Shown in pieces: positions 46,435 through 55,105 of a DNA stretch of 64,000 nt (its first letter is position 1; every line of letters starts with the position of its first letter). The translations under genes were made by a program, and so were the position numbers. The notes below the pieces were generated by a model. That model was given only the letters and a program-made list of their open reading frames with translations. It searched no databases and had not been told where the DNA came from. The DNA is taken from NCBI GenBank assembly GCA_965261725.1, contig CBDHDU010000011.1, forward strand, positions 1-64,000. Reading direction: 5' to 3'. This stretch comes from CANDOC01 sp965261725 (GTDB lineage: Bacteria > Pseudomonadota > Gammaproteobacteria > Pseudomonadales > Endozoicomonadaceae).

Positions 46435-48159
46435 GTAACTGCTCAAAATCCGTAGGCGGCATCACCCATGAGCCGGGCAGATTTATCCCGCACCACGTCT
46501 GACAGTCTGGGAATCATCTGGGTTCCGCAGATTCTATCTTTAAGATAGTTGGAGAAGGATATGCCGTGCAGCCTGCATGTTTTTTTCAGGCTTGCAAATG
46601 TATCCCGGCAACGCTGACCGAGATGACTTCGAGTGCCACCACTGATCTTTCGTCGTTTCACGTACTCCCTGATTTGCCGCTCACTCAGGTTATTATGAAG
46701 TGGCAGCCATGGATACTTTAGTATCAGCAATAACTCCTCCCGTGCCCGGTGAAGCTTACCCAGGACAGCACGAAGGTCAGGATAGTCAGACTGTGTCGCC
46801 ACCCAGTGATTAAAATCCTGTTCAATCTGCGCCTTCCGTATGGCTGTCGGCGCTTGGCAATAGGTCTCAATATCGTCGTATATATGCCAGAACTGCTTTT
46901 CCATCCAGTCACGGGCAGCCCGTTCCTGCTTATTGGCAGGGATCAGCTTTGCCAGTGGGCGGCTGGCATGGAACCAGCACAGGGAATGTTCAAACGCCGT
47001 GTCAAACTGCCGGGCACCGTCACTGTGGATGACCATGGCTTCAGGGCAGCCGTTGTTTAACAGGCCTGCCTTGAGAACAGCCTCTGTCGCTTTACGACGC
47101 TGCTCTTTGGCAAAGAGTTTATGGTCATCCAGAAAGGCTTTCCAGGCAGCTTCGTTCAGAAAGTGGATTTCCCCATAAGCAGACAAGGTATCAATCCACC
47201 TGTCAGCCATTTCTACCTGCTTCATATAACTGAGTGCAGCCGGGTTCAGGATATGAGAGCGACGCTTTCCCTGAAGCAGGGTCAGGAAATTAATGCGGCT
47301 TTTGCTGTCGGTTGAAGAAAATACGGTAAAAGTGTCGTTACCGATTACCGTGCAATAGCCGTTTTTTCCATCATGTCGAGCACCTGTGTCGTCTACAAGC
47401 AGCATACGGGAACAGGCAATACCTGTTTCGAGAATATCTTCCCGCTCCTGATGAAACAGCTCATGCCCCTGCGTCAGTAAGGCATTGAGTTTGCCCTCAG
47501 AGATTGGGCAGCCATGGCTGTGCAACCAGTCAAGCAACAACGGTTGGGTAACACTACAGGAATGATAAAGATCCAGCACCATGGATCTGAGGTTATCACC
47601 GAAGCGACCTTTTATATGGATAGGCAACGGTGCAATGACAGTCTGACCTTCAGGGGTAAGCCATACTTCGCGACGGTAGCGTGTTGTCGTGAACTCCAGA
47701 TTCACATCAACATGGGTAAAATCCTGATAGCCTTTGCGCTTCCAGTTATCCTGTACACCCGCTGCCGGGCAAATTTCCTCACGAACAGAAGAAGGAGAAG
47801 GCTTGGCTGTGCGACCCGGTTCCAGTGATCGGGAACGTTTGCTCCTGGGTGGCGTTTCAGCTGGCGACGTTGACTGACTGTCCTTATTTTCAACGTCTTC
47901 CGACGTTTTTTTGTTCGGGCGAATTTTTGGTTGCCCCTTGAGTTTTTTAAGGTGCCGGATTTCCTTGCGCAGGGCGGTATTTTCGGCTGTCAGCTTATTG
48001 ATTTTGTCGAGTAGCGTGCTGACAAGAGCCTTGAGTTCGCTGACTTCTGTTTCAAGGTCTGAAATTGTAGGCGAGTTCATAGACTTGATTATGCCCGATT
48101 CCGAAGGACAAAGTTTTGATGTCAGCGTGTTGACTCGCCTACGAATTTTGAGCAGTTAC
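46435..48159 (-). mobile_element. IS66-family element (ISBst12-like), copy B
   Basis: 1725 bp, the same element as 2127-3851, in opposite orientation. Flanked by an exact 8-bp duplication AATTTTCC (46427-46434 and 48160-48167). Inserted into the IS1595-type copy A. The intact sequence without it can be seen at 59370-59390. Confidence 0.95.
46443..48080 (-). CDS. IS66-family transposase (copy B)
   Basis: 545 aa, intact, matching the copy at 2206-3843 except for a few residues in the N-terminal third (for example KALVST for KAFVST, ALRKEI for ALREEI, SRSLEPG for SRSPEPG). The catalytic core and C-terminal block are the same. Confidence 0.93.
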   Translation of the reverse strand: MNSPTISDLETEVSELKALVSTLLDKINKLTAENTALRKEIRHLKKLKGQPKIRPNKKTSEDVENKDSQSTSPAETPPRSKRSRSLEPGRTAKPSPSSVREEICPAAGVQDNWKRKGYQDFTHVDVNLEFTTTRYRREVWLTPEGQTVIAPLPIHIKGRFGDNLRSMVLDLYHSCSVTQPLLLDWLHSHGCPISEGKLNALLTQGHELFHQEREDILETGIACSRMLLVDDTGARHDGKNGYCTVIGNDTFTVFSSTDSKSRINFLTLLQGKRRSHILNPAALSYMKQVEMADRWIDTLSAYGEIHFLNEAAWKAFLDDHKLFAKEQRRKATEAVLKAGLLNNGCPEAMVIHSDGARQFDTAFEHSLCWFHASRPLAKLIPANKQERAARDWMEKQFWHIYDDIETYCQAPTAIRKAQIEQDFNHWVATQSDYPDLRAVLGKLHRAREELLLILKYPWLPLHNNLSERQIREYVKRRKISGGTRSHLGQRCRDTFASLKKTCRLHGISFSNYLKDRICGTQMIPRLSDVVRDKSARLMGDAAYGF

Positions 48160-48407
48160 AATTTTCCACTGCTCATCGCTTAATGACGGTATGGAATTAA
48201 TAAAGTCCCGAAAGAGTTCTGATTGCATAAAGAACCCCTAAAAGGTAGAAGGCATGGGAAGTGTAGTTCATTCAACTACTTCAGGGAACTCAGCCCAATG
48301 ATTATATTTTAATCATTCAGATTGACGATAATTTATAACCAAATATCAGAGCATCCATGGCATATTCAGCTTAACTATCAGTTTATGGCTCTTGGAAAAT
48401 TTACGTC

Positions 48408-48543
48408 ATGAAATACAAAAAAGTCTTTATCGTTTCAGGATGCTTATTAGTTGCATTTTATTTTTTATTTATTAATACTTCAGACCACTGCATTTACAGA
48501 GATACATTTTCAATCGGAAAATATACTGGAAAGGAAGAGGACG
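48408..48543 (+). pseudogene. 5' part of an alpha/beta-hydrolase (lipase-like) gene, cut by ISAs1
   Basis: Encodes MKYKKVFIVSGCLLVAFYFL, then INTSDHCIYRDTFSIGKYTG and KEED. This is a short basic start and a strongly hydrophobic helix, giving a membrane anchor; VSGC resembles a lipobox, but the hydrophobic run continues past the Cys, so an anchor helix is likelier. The ISAs1 element enters at 48544. Excising it with one target copy continues in frame ...GKEEDECYAIQKESIDEV at 50046. See the 3' part. Confidence 0.8.
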
Positions 48544-50035
48544 CAGGGCGAAAGCTTCATTAAAACTAACGTACACGAATTTATGATCCATCCTCTTTCT
48601 ATCCTTAAAAGAGGTTAATCGGATGCCTGCTTGTACGCCTATAACCGATAGATTCCAGACATTAAGTGATTCGCGTAGCGCTATTCACATCACCTACTCG
48701 CTGCCAGAAGTTCTATTTATCGTTTACGCCAGCGTCTTAAGTGGCTACAACGAGTGGGAAAGCATGGCTAATTTTGGCAGCTACAACCTCACTTGGTTTC
48801 GTCAGTTCTTCCCTTACCGCTGGGGCATGCCTTCGCACCACACTATCGAGAAAGTATGCATGATGATTAACTCCAAAGCGTTCATGCAGCTCTTTATTGA
48901 TTGGATGCAGGATGTCGTTGCCAGAATTGATGATCAGGCAAACGACGAGCCAGACAATAACAATAAGCAGGATATAGACGACGTTATAGCTATTGATGGT
49001 AAGGCGCTGAGGGGATCGCGCCCCGCTAAGGGTAAAAAAATGGTTCATATCGTCAGTGCTTACAGCGCCAAACTCAGCCTGATATTAGGGTTTACTCCCG
49101 TTGAGAGGAAATCCAATGAGATTACTGCTATCCCAGAAATTCTGGACATGTTGGTGGTAGAAGGATGCCTGATAACGAGTGACGCCATGGGTTGTCAGAA
49201 AGACATCTGTCAGAAGATCGTGGACAAAAAGGCAGACTATCTAATCTGCGCCAAGAATAATCAACCCACGCTTTGTAAAAACATAGAGAAAGTGTTTACA
49301 AAGCACATCGAAGATCATCCGAAAGACCCGGAGCCTACTGATGCCAATGTTTTTTTTGCAGAAACAGAAGAGCAAAGCCGTAATCGTCAGGAACACCGTC
49401 GTTGCTGGGTGTTTAATGACGTTTCAGAGATTGATCCTGATAATGAATGGGCAAAACTGACTCAGTTTGCTGTCATTCAGAGAGATCGACTGATCCATTC
49501 GATACAAACGACAGAGTTGCATTGTTACATTATGAGTCGGGAAATGCCTGCTCAAAGCGTGCTGGAGAGTGTTCGGGCTCATTGGTGCATCGAGAATGGC
49601 CAGCACTGGAAACTCGATGTCAGCTTTGCCGAAGATGCGTCAAAAATCCATGAGCGCACTGCCGTAAAGAACTTAGCCACTGTTAGGCGCTGTTGTTTCA
49701 ATGCTCACAATCAGAGTGATCGCTTCCCTAAGAAAAGCATGAACCGCAGGATAGAGCTGGCAGGGCTCGATGAAGAGTACCGAGCTGAGTTAATTAGGGA
49801 GTGTTCATTTCTCTGAGCAAAAGGTTCGCTGAACGGCATCAGAGCGAAAAAAAGGTTTATTCATATCTTCTCAAATGAAGAGGTAGTGACTTGTATCAAA
49901 TTCAGTATTTTGAGCCATAAATGTAGCATTGCGGCGCGACATAGAAAAATTGAGCTATTTATTGCCAATAATAAATGCTGATGAGTACTGGAATTTATTC
50001 TTTAGCACGATGGAACCTTCCAAGGTTTCGCCCTG
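48544..50035 (+). mobile_element. ISAs1-family element, copy 1
   Basis: 1492 bp, beginning CAGGGCGAAAGC and ending CCTTGG..., with inverted termini CAGGGCGAAA/TTTCGCCCTG. Flanked by a 10-bp duplication GAAGAGGACG (48534-48543 and 50036-50045). As far as I can read, it is identical to the copy at 53092-56201 once the IS66 inside that copy is removed. It splits the hydrolase gene. Confidence 0.93.
48623..49816 (+). CDS. ISAs1-family transposase (copy 1)
   Basis: 397 aa, intact. N-terminal MPACTPITDRFQTLSDSRS, YNEWESMANFGSYN, then the DDE core: IDGKALRGSRPAKGKKMVH (first Asp), LITSDAMGCQKDICQ (second Asp) and HWCIENGQHWKLDVSFAEDA (Glu region), all typical of ISAs1. Complete and probably active. 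Confidence 0.93.
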   Translation: MPACTPITDRFQTLSDSRSAIHITYSLPEVLFIVYASVLSGYNEWESMANFGSYNLTWFRQFFPYRWGMPSHHTIEKVCMMINSKAFMQLFIDWMQDVVARIDDQANDEPDNNNKQDIDDVIAIDGKALRGSRPAKGKKMVHIVSAYSAKLSLILGFTPVERKSNEITAIPEILDMLVVEGCLITSDAMGCQKDICQKIVDKKADYLICAKNNQPTLCKNIEKVFTKHIEDHPKDPEPTDANVFFAETEEQSRNRQEHRRCWVFNDVSEIDPDNEWAKLTQFAVIQRDRLIHSIQTTELHCYIMSREMPAQSVLESVRAHWCIENGQHWKLDVSFAEDASKIHERTAVKNLATVRRCCFNAHNQSDRFPKKSMNRRIELAGLDEEYRAELIRECSFL

Positions 50036-50045
50036 GAAGAGGACG

Positions 50046-51259
50046 AATGTTATGCAATACAAAAGGAATCGATAGATGAAGTAACAGATTATCATCTGGG
50101 GTTTATTGAATTTGATGACCGTGGGCAAATTAAAGATCGAAACCAACTCAATTTTCTTCTTGATACATTAAAAAACCAAATAACAGATCAAAATACACTT
50201 ATTCTGACTTTTATTCATGGCTGGCACAACAACGCTTCAAAAAGCAGTTCTAACGTAATGAGTTTCCGGGAACTCCTCAGAAGTATCTCACATAACGAAA
50301 TGGCACGATGCACAAATCAAACATGCCAGCCATACAAAATATTTGGTGTTTATATTGGCTGGGAAGGTGAAAGTATCAATATTCCTCTGATAAAAGAGCT
50401 CACTTTCTGGAAACGTAAACAGGTTGCTCACAAGGTAGGCTCTCAAGGTGTGACAGAAGTTCTTTTGAAGCTGGAACAGCTGGTAAACTCAAGTTCAAAT
50501 ACAGAATCAAATTTCAATACAAAAATAGTTGCTATCGGGCATAGTTTTGGCGGAGCAATTCTCTACGGCTCATTACAACAGGTATTAACTGACCGTTTTA
50601 TTGCAATGCAGCATAGCCCTCTTTCACCGGCTGAATCTGAGCATAAAAATCAACAGGCTTTTTTTGGGGATCTTGTTGTACTGATTAATCCGGCCTTTGA
50701 AGCCATACGGTTTGCAAATCTTTATGATCTCTCTCAGCATGATTGTTGTGCTTATGAGGGAAGCCTGCCGAGCCTTGTCATCCTGACATCGGAAACAGAT
50801 TTTGCTACACGCTACCTTTTCACCCTTGGAAGAAAAGTATCAACCATCACAAATCGCTATCCGGAACTGAAAAGACATGTGTGCACCCGTGAGGGAATGA
50901 TCGGGACAACGATTAAAACAGCAGATGCAGACGCCACAGCCATCGGCCACTACAAACCATACTGGACACATCAGCTTCATATGGCAAATCAGCCGACCCA
51001 CAAGGGCTTGAAAATAGATGAATGGCTAAACCAGGAATATCAAAACACACTCGACTTTGGTTTTTCCCAACTGGAGCATCTGGGACAAACATCCCCGAGA
51101 AACCCATTTCTTAATATTTATGTCGATCGTAGCCTGATCGATGGCCATAACGATATCTGGGGAACGCCGCTGATTAATTTTTTGCAATGCATGATTTCCC
51201 TGAAAGTCACTGCCAGCGAAAGCAACCATGAACGGGAAATACCGGCTCCAGCCAAGTGA
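50046..51259 (+). pseudogene. 3' part of the alpha/beta-hydrolase (lipase/esterase-like) gene
   Basis: About 404 codons remain downstream of ISAs1. The fold signatures are FIHGWHNN (oxyanion-hole HGW) and the nucleophile elbow IGHSFGGAILYG; a later DGHNDIWG may give the catalytic His. With the 5' part this makes a ~449-aa membrane-anchored hydrolase. An internal ATG at 50260 could express a shorter product lacking the HGW segment. It is followed 56 bp later by the lysozyme gene on the same strand, so the two probably formed one unit acting on the envelope. The substrate (lipid or ester) is not deducible. Confidence 0.82.
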
Positions 51260-51315
51260 TCAAAATCACTGAACTCAGCAAACAGCATTCAGCTCAAATT
51301 TAACGGACTCTCACC

Positions 51316-52128
51316 ATGGCACATAGATTACTCCGTAAAGGCGATGGACTGGGTAAACGGAAAGACAAAGACCTTGTCGATCTTGTAAGAAAATTACAAC
51401 GACTCTTGAATGTTCATGAAGATGGCATGTTTGGGCCAGATACTGAAACCGGTGTGCTTTGCTTTCAGAAAGATAATCACCTTGATGCCGATGGTCTTGT
51501 CGGCTCCAGAACCTGGGAAAAACTTGAAAGCAAAGAGACTTCTTCCCCGCTGGAACTTAAATATTTTCATGGTGACCTCAACTGGGTTCATGCACAGGAA
51601 GGGCATGCAGGTAAGGTCTACTGGCCGGGAGGGCACTCAGGTGTAACACTTGATCCGGGTGTTGATCTTGGCCATATAGATGCTTCTTTATTTGATGATG
51701 CCTATAAGTCATTACTCTCTCCGGAAGCAATAAACGCTTGCCGGTGCGTACTCGGACTCAAAGGCGAAGCTGCAAAAGCAGCTATGCATAACTTATCATC
51801 GGCCTTTTCTTCAGTCCAAATAAGTCGGCAGATTGCAGCAGGCATTTTTCCTTTTATTGCCGACCCTTACTGGCGAAAAATCAGTAAACGCTATCCTCCT
51901 CTAACCCAAGATCAATGCCCAGGTGAAGTTCAGACAGCGCTGCTGTCAATCGCATTCAACCGGGGCGCATCCAACCCTAAACTATCCGTGATGGATAATG
52001 CTATTTTATCCAAAAACTGGATTATGCTGGCTGATGTAATTGGTAATATGCAGCAGGATCATAAATTAAAAGGCATACGTCTGCGCAGGCAGCAGGAAGC
52101 CCAGCTTATTCGGACTCTGCTCAACTGA
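51316..52128 (+). CDS. Peptidoglycan-binding / pesticin-type lysozyme
   Basis: 270 aa. The N-terminal domain (residues ~20-75: LVRKLQRLLNVHEDGMFGPD...VLCFQKDNHLDADGLVGSRTW) is a PG_binding_1 module. The C-terminal domain (~90-270) resembles the phage-lysozyme-like domain of pesticin: HAQEGHAGKVYWPGG, then SGVTLDPGVDLGH. The Glu, Thr and Asp correspond to pesticin's catalytic triad, and the Thr-to-Asp spacing of six residues is the same. ALLSIAFNRG matches the later structural motif. No signal peptide, so it needs lysis, a holin or a secretion system to reach the wall. It lies beside a membrane hydrolase and upstream of, divergent from, the Tc operon. Confidence 0.88.
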   Translation: MAHRLLRKGDGLGKRKDKDLVDLVRKLQRLLNVHEDGMFGPDTETGVLCFQKDNHLDADGLVGSRTWEKLESKETSSPLELKYFHGDLNWVHAQEGHAGKVYWPGGHSGVTLDPGVDLGHIDASLFDDAYKSLLSPEAINACRCVLGLKGEAAKAAMHNLSSAFSSVQISRQIAAGIFPFIADPYWRKISKRYPPLTQDQCPGEVQTALLSIAFNRGASNPKLSVMDNAILSKNWIMLADVIGNMQQDHKLKGIRLRRQQEAQLIRTLLN

Positions 52129-52162
52129 CCCTATCAGAATAATCGGTAACAACCGGAATGAC

Positions 52163-52804
52163 ATGTGGTATGAATTTCATCATCACGATTTCTCGAATAA
52201 AATCTATGAGTTATAGGATGGCGACGAGCAAAGTGTACAAAAATAATTTGTACACTTTCAACAATAGGTAACAATCTTCGTTTATCTATCAGGGGCTGTA
52301 CAAAAGCCCCTGATTTCATTTAACACTTTGGTGCAGGCCAGATTCATGCCCCAGAGTGCATTTCACATCATCGCACTTCAGTACAGATCGAATTCACGCA
52401 CTTTGGTGCACATTTCATTTATGCACTCCAGTGCATCCTGCAGATCACATCCGCGTACTCCAGTACAGGTCGCGTTTCCCTGCATCGATATTCAATCATC
52501 AACAATCCTCACGCCCATATAACGCATTACTACGCATTTCGTGCCCTGCACGATGCAACATCATTGCAGGCATTCAAAATTCAATGAGCGCATCCCTACG
52601 CATTGCTGCAACCTGCCCGATAGTGCAACAAAAATCTCTCAAAAAAGCTTCAGGTCTGATGAGGCATTTCCTACAGTTGGCTTCATTAACGGATTAATTC
52701 AAAACAAAAGGACGTTTCAATTCAGAAAGAGATTCAAAATGAAAAAGAAAACCAGCCCGATAAAGCAATTCCTCGTTACTCAGTTGATGGATGAAATTGA
52801 AAAA
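52163..52804 (+). repeat. Segmental duplication, copy 2
   Basis: Diverged copy of 12683-13327. It begins inside a cydX remnant (ATGTGGTATGAATTTCATCA, now with an early in-frame stop) and carries the same TGTACA inverted repeat (52233-52257), the terminator stem (near 52290) and the 25-bp-period array. It leads into the small charged-protein gene. No other gene is visible in 52129-52738. Confidence 0.82.
52323..52467. repeat. Array of 13-bp near-palindromes with 25-bp period, copy 2
   Basis: Units start near 52323, 52348, 52373, 52398, 52423 and 52455, the same spacing as copy 1 (25, 25, 25, 25, 32). Some units are more symmetrical here: GCACTTTGGTGCA (52398) and GCACTCCAGTGCA (52423), where copy 1 has TAC/GTAC versions. 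Paired changes in both arms keep the inverted symmetry. Confidence 0.7.
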
Positions 52805-52972
52805 TGGGATGCCAAGAAAATCAAAGAATATGCTTAAAAGAAATGGAAAGAGGAGCTTGAAAAAAGCTCACTGAGAAAAATCCAGTTAATGGGAATCGAA
52901 TTCGGCATTTTTGAAGAGACAGAATTAGAAGCTGAGAAGAAAGAAGAAAAAAAGGAAGAATCTAAAAAATAG
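52739..52972 (+). pseudogene. Small charged protein with an in-frame stop
   Basis: Reads MKKKTSPIKQFLVTQLMDEI, then EKWDAKKIKEYA, an ochre stop (TAA at 52835-52837), and continues in the same frame KKWKEELEKSSLRKIQLMG through a Glu/Lys-rich tail to TAG at 52972. The continuous frame and a terminator right after it suggest a ~77-aa gene recently broken by a nonsense change, or two short products. The 5' end is shared with 13263-13327. Function unknown. Confidence 0.6.
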
Positions 52973-52985
52973 ATCTCCCCTTTTG

Positions 52986-53012
52986 AAAGCTCGCAACAAG
53001 CGAGCTTTTTTT
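52986..53012 (+). terminator. Rho-independent terminator
   Basis: Stem AAGCTCGC/GCGAGCTT with loop AACAA, then seven T. It lies 14 bp after the small charged-protein gene and fits it exactly, which supports that gene being a real transcription unit. Confidence 0.9.
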
Positions 53013-53495
53013 GGGCTGCAAGATTGACAGAGCCACAGCAGGATTTTTGTGATAATCATAGACGATTGAGCGTAGCAACGGGATGTTGGAGCAGGGCGAA
53101 AGCTTCATTAAAACTAACGTACACGAATTTATGATCCATCCTCTTTCTATCCTTAAAAGAGGCTAATCGGATGCCTGCTTGTACGCCTATAACCGATAGA
53201 TTCCAGACATTAAGTGATTCGCGTAGCGCTATTCACATCACCTACTCGCTGCCAGAAGTTCTATTTATCGTTTACGCCAGCGTCTTAAGTGGCTACAACG
53301 AGTGGGAAAGCATGGCTAATTTTGGCAGCTACAACCTCACTTGGTTTCGTCAGTTCTTCCCTTACCGCTGGGGCATGCCTTCGCACCACACTATCGAGAA
53401 AGTATGCATGATGATTAACTCCAAAGCGTTCATGCAGCTCTTTATTGATTGGATGCAGGATGTCGTTGCCAGAATTGATGATCAGGCAAACGACG

Positions 53496-55105
53496 GTAAC
53501 TATTCAGCACCCAGCAAAGAGTGACCGCAGTAATTCTTCATGGCTATAAGCAGGGCTTCAAAAACATTCTGCCCCTGCTTTCTCGCAGATGAAACATAAC
53601 TTCGTATTCGGCAATACCATTTCGCCCCTTCCTCGCTTCTGATGCAGCCCGATATTTTTTGCTTCACCTTGCCATTTCTGATGTCTTGCTCGCTGCCATT
53701 ATTGTCGAAGGGGATGTTGAGGTCGGTCATGAACCTCAAAGTTTCGTCCTTGTACTCCACCAACCGCTTAAACAAGTTGAACGCTTTCGTATTCTTGACT
53801 TTGTCACGCCCCAACCGTTGCCGTACTCGTTCCATATAGTCGGCTTCTTCCGCTTGCGCCCTTTTTGCTGTTCGCTCGAACAGTGAAGAGATACGCTGGC
53901 GGATGGATTCCGGCATCGCCTTCATTCCCAGCTTTCTAAAACCATTGCTGAGGTGACAGGCCAGTCTCAGCAGCCGCTGAAGACGAGCCGCAAGATAGTT
54001 GCAGTCGCGATCAACGACACCCTGTAACTCCCTCAGGTGGTGGGCATTGCAGAGTACATGAGCCGCAGCATAGCGGAAGTAAACCTTGTAGTGGTCATGA
54101 ACCAGTATCCCGGCAAAGGTCAGCAAAATACCCATCGTCTCTATGGCGGAATGTCCTTTACTCAAGTCCAGATGATAGTACGTCCACTTGTCAGTACGCA
54201 GGACATGCATCCACCACAGCGCTCCGGCTACTCTCATGCCTGTTTCATCAGCGCCTGCAATGGGTTCAACCTTAAGGGCGTCACTAATTGCCTGCTCAGT
54301 GCTGGCTAACCGGTCATAAGCATTGCTCTGGAAGGTGCAGATGGAACCCGGACTGACTTCCAATCCGAAAATATCCATGAAGAACTGGGAGGCACGCTTG
54401 CAAGGTATAAGTTGATACTGACAAAGATACACGGCCAGCGCCTGAGTCACCGGTCCATACTGCACGTGAGCATCAACTCCTTCAGGGAAACGGGCTTGTG
54501 TCATGTGACCGCAGCGGCACTCTTTGATTTCGGCCACATGGGCTGTCACTTCAAAGTGACCAAAACGACCCGGTTCAAATACTTGCCTTTCAACCAACTT
54601 GGCAATGTTTGCAGAGTGCAGGGACTGATGGCACTTCTCACAGTCTATAACCGGGTGATATTGGGTGCGGTCAGTGTCAGCGACTTGCTGAAGCGTTGAA
54701 CCTTTGTGACCTTTCTGACCGCCGGGCTTTCGACCAGACCTCTGTCGTAAGCTTTTTGGGTTAGGTTTGTCGTCTTGTGGCTCACCCTCCACCGTGGCAG
54801 ATGAGTCTTTCTGTTTGGCAGCAGGCTTTGCATAACCGTCTGTAGAGGGAGGCTTACTGCTGTTCCGGCTGTTGATGTTGAGTCTGTCCGCGAGTTCCTT
54901 ATTTTCTGTTTCCAGTTTCGCTACCTGATCGCCCAGGCCACCGATCTGCTCTTGCTGATCATTTACGATAGCAAGGAGGGTGACGATAATCTGAAACTCG
55001 GGATCAAGTTGACTCATAACAAGCGTTGGTCAGAGAAGAACTGTATTTGAAAATGACACAAAATCACGAAAATACCAGCTTATTGTGAGGGTGCTGAATA
55101 GTTAC
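53496..55105 (-). mobile_element. IS66-family element, third type
   Basis: 1610 bp with perfect inverted ends GTAACTATTCAGCACCC / GGGTGCTGAATAGTTAC apart from the inner bases. Flanked by an exact 8-bp duplication AAACGACG (53488-53495 and 55106-55113). Carries a single transposase gene. Confidence 0.93.
53500..55017 (-). CDS. IS66-family transposase, third type
   Basis: 505 aa, intact. N-terminal coiled coil (ETENKELADRLNINSRNSSKPPSTDG), RSGRKPGGQKGHKG basic block, zinc-binding CEKC...CRCG, and a catalytic core with AGADETGMRV, HDHYKVYFRYAAAHVLCNAHHLREL and the closing IPFDNNGSEQDIRNGKVKQK. This is the classical single-gene IS66 (ISBst12-like) plan and is only distantly similar to the other two IS66 types here. 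Confidence 0.93.
   Translation of the reverse strand: MSQLDPEFQIIVTLLAIVNDQQEQIGGLGDQVAKLETENKELADRLNINSRNSSKPPSTDGYAKPAAKQKDSSATVEGEPQDDKPNPKSLRQRSGRKPGGQKGHKGSTLQQVADTDRTQYHPVIDCEKCHQSLHSANIAKLVERQVFEPGRFGHFEVTAHVAEIKECRCGHMTQARFPEGVDAHVQYGPVTQALAVYLCQYQLIPCKRASQFFMDIFGLEVSPGSICTFQSNAYDRLASTEQAISDALKVEPIAGADETGMRVAGALWWMHVLRTDKWTYYHLDLSKGHSAIETMGILLTFAGILVHDHYKVYFRYAAAHVLCNAHHLRELQGVVDRDCNYLAARLQRLLRLACHLSNGFRKLGMKAMPESIRQRISSLFERTAKRAQAEEADYMERVRQRLGRDKVKNTKAFNLFKRLVEYKDETLRFMTDLNIPFDNNGSEQDIRNGKVKQKISGCIRSEEGAKWYCRIRSYVSSARKQGQNVFEALLIAMKNYCGHSLLGAE

Larger units (their letters stand above)
45456..48228 (-). pseudogene. IS1595-type transposase, copy A, split and frameshifted
   Basis: The native start is at 48228 (MQSELFRDFINSIPSLSDEQ); the IS66 enters after DEQW/KILD at 46435. 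The remainder shows the zinc ribbon CPVCKDHNIHRWG...YRCKSC and the catalytic ELDETFFRESFKG. Near 45768 one C is missing relative to copy B (GCTTAATCG against GCTTCAATCG), shifting the frame after GRISI and destroying the C-terminal third. A start supplied by the IS66 end (46465) would give MMPPTDFEQLRKILDRTLLN..., but only a truncated protein. Confidence 0.88.
45454..48295 (-). mobile_element. IS1595-type element, copy A, containing IS66 copy B
   Basis: Ends read inward GGCTAAGTTCCCGGAGATAG and GGCTGAGTTCCCTGAAGTAG, both continuing TTGAA. Flanked by a 9-bp duplication CAATGATTA (45445-45453 and 48296-48304). Without the nested IS66 (46435-48159) and its target copy, the element is 1109 bp. 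It is the same element as 56981-59506. Confidence 0.92.
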
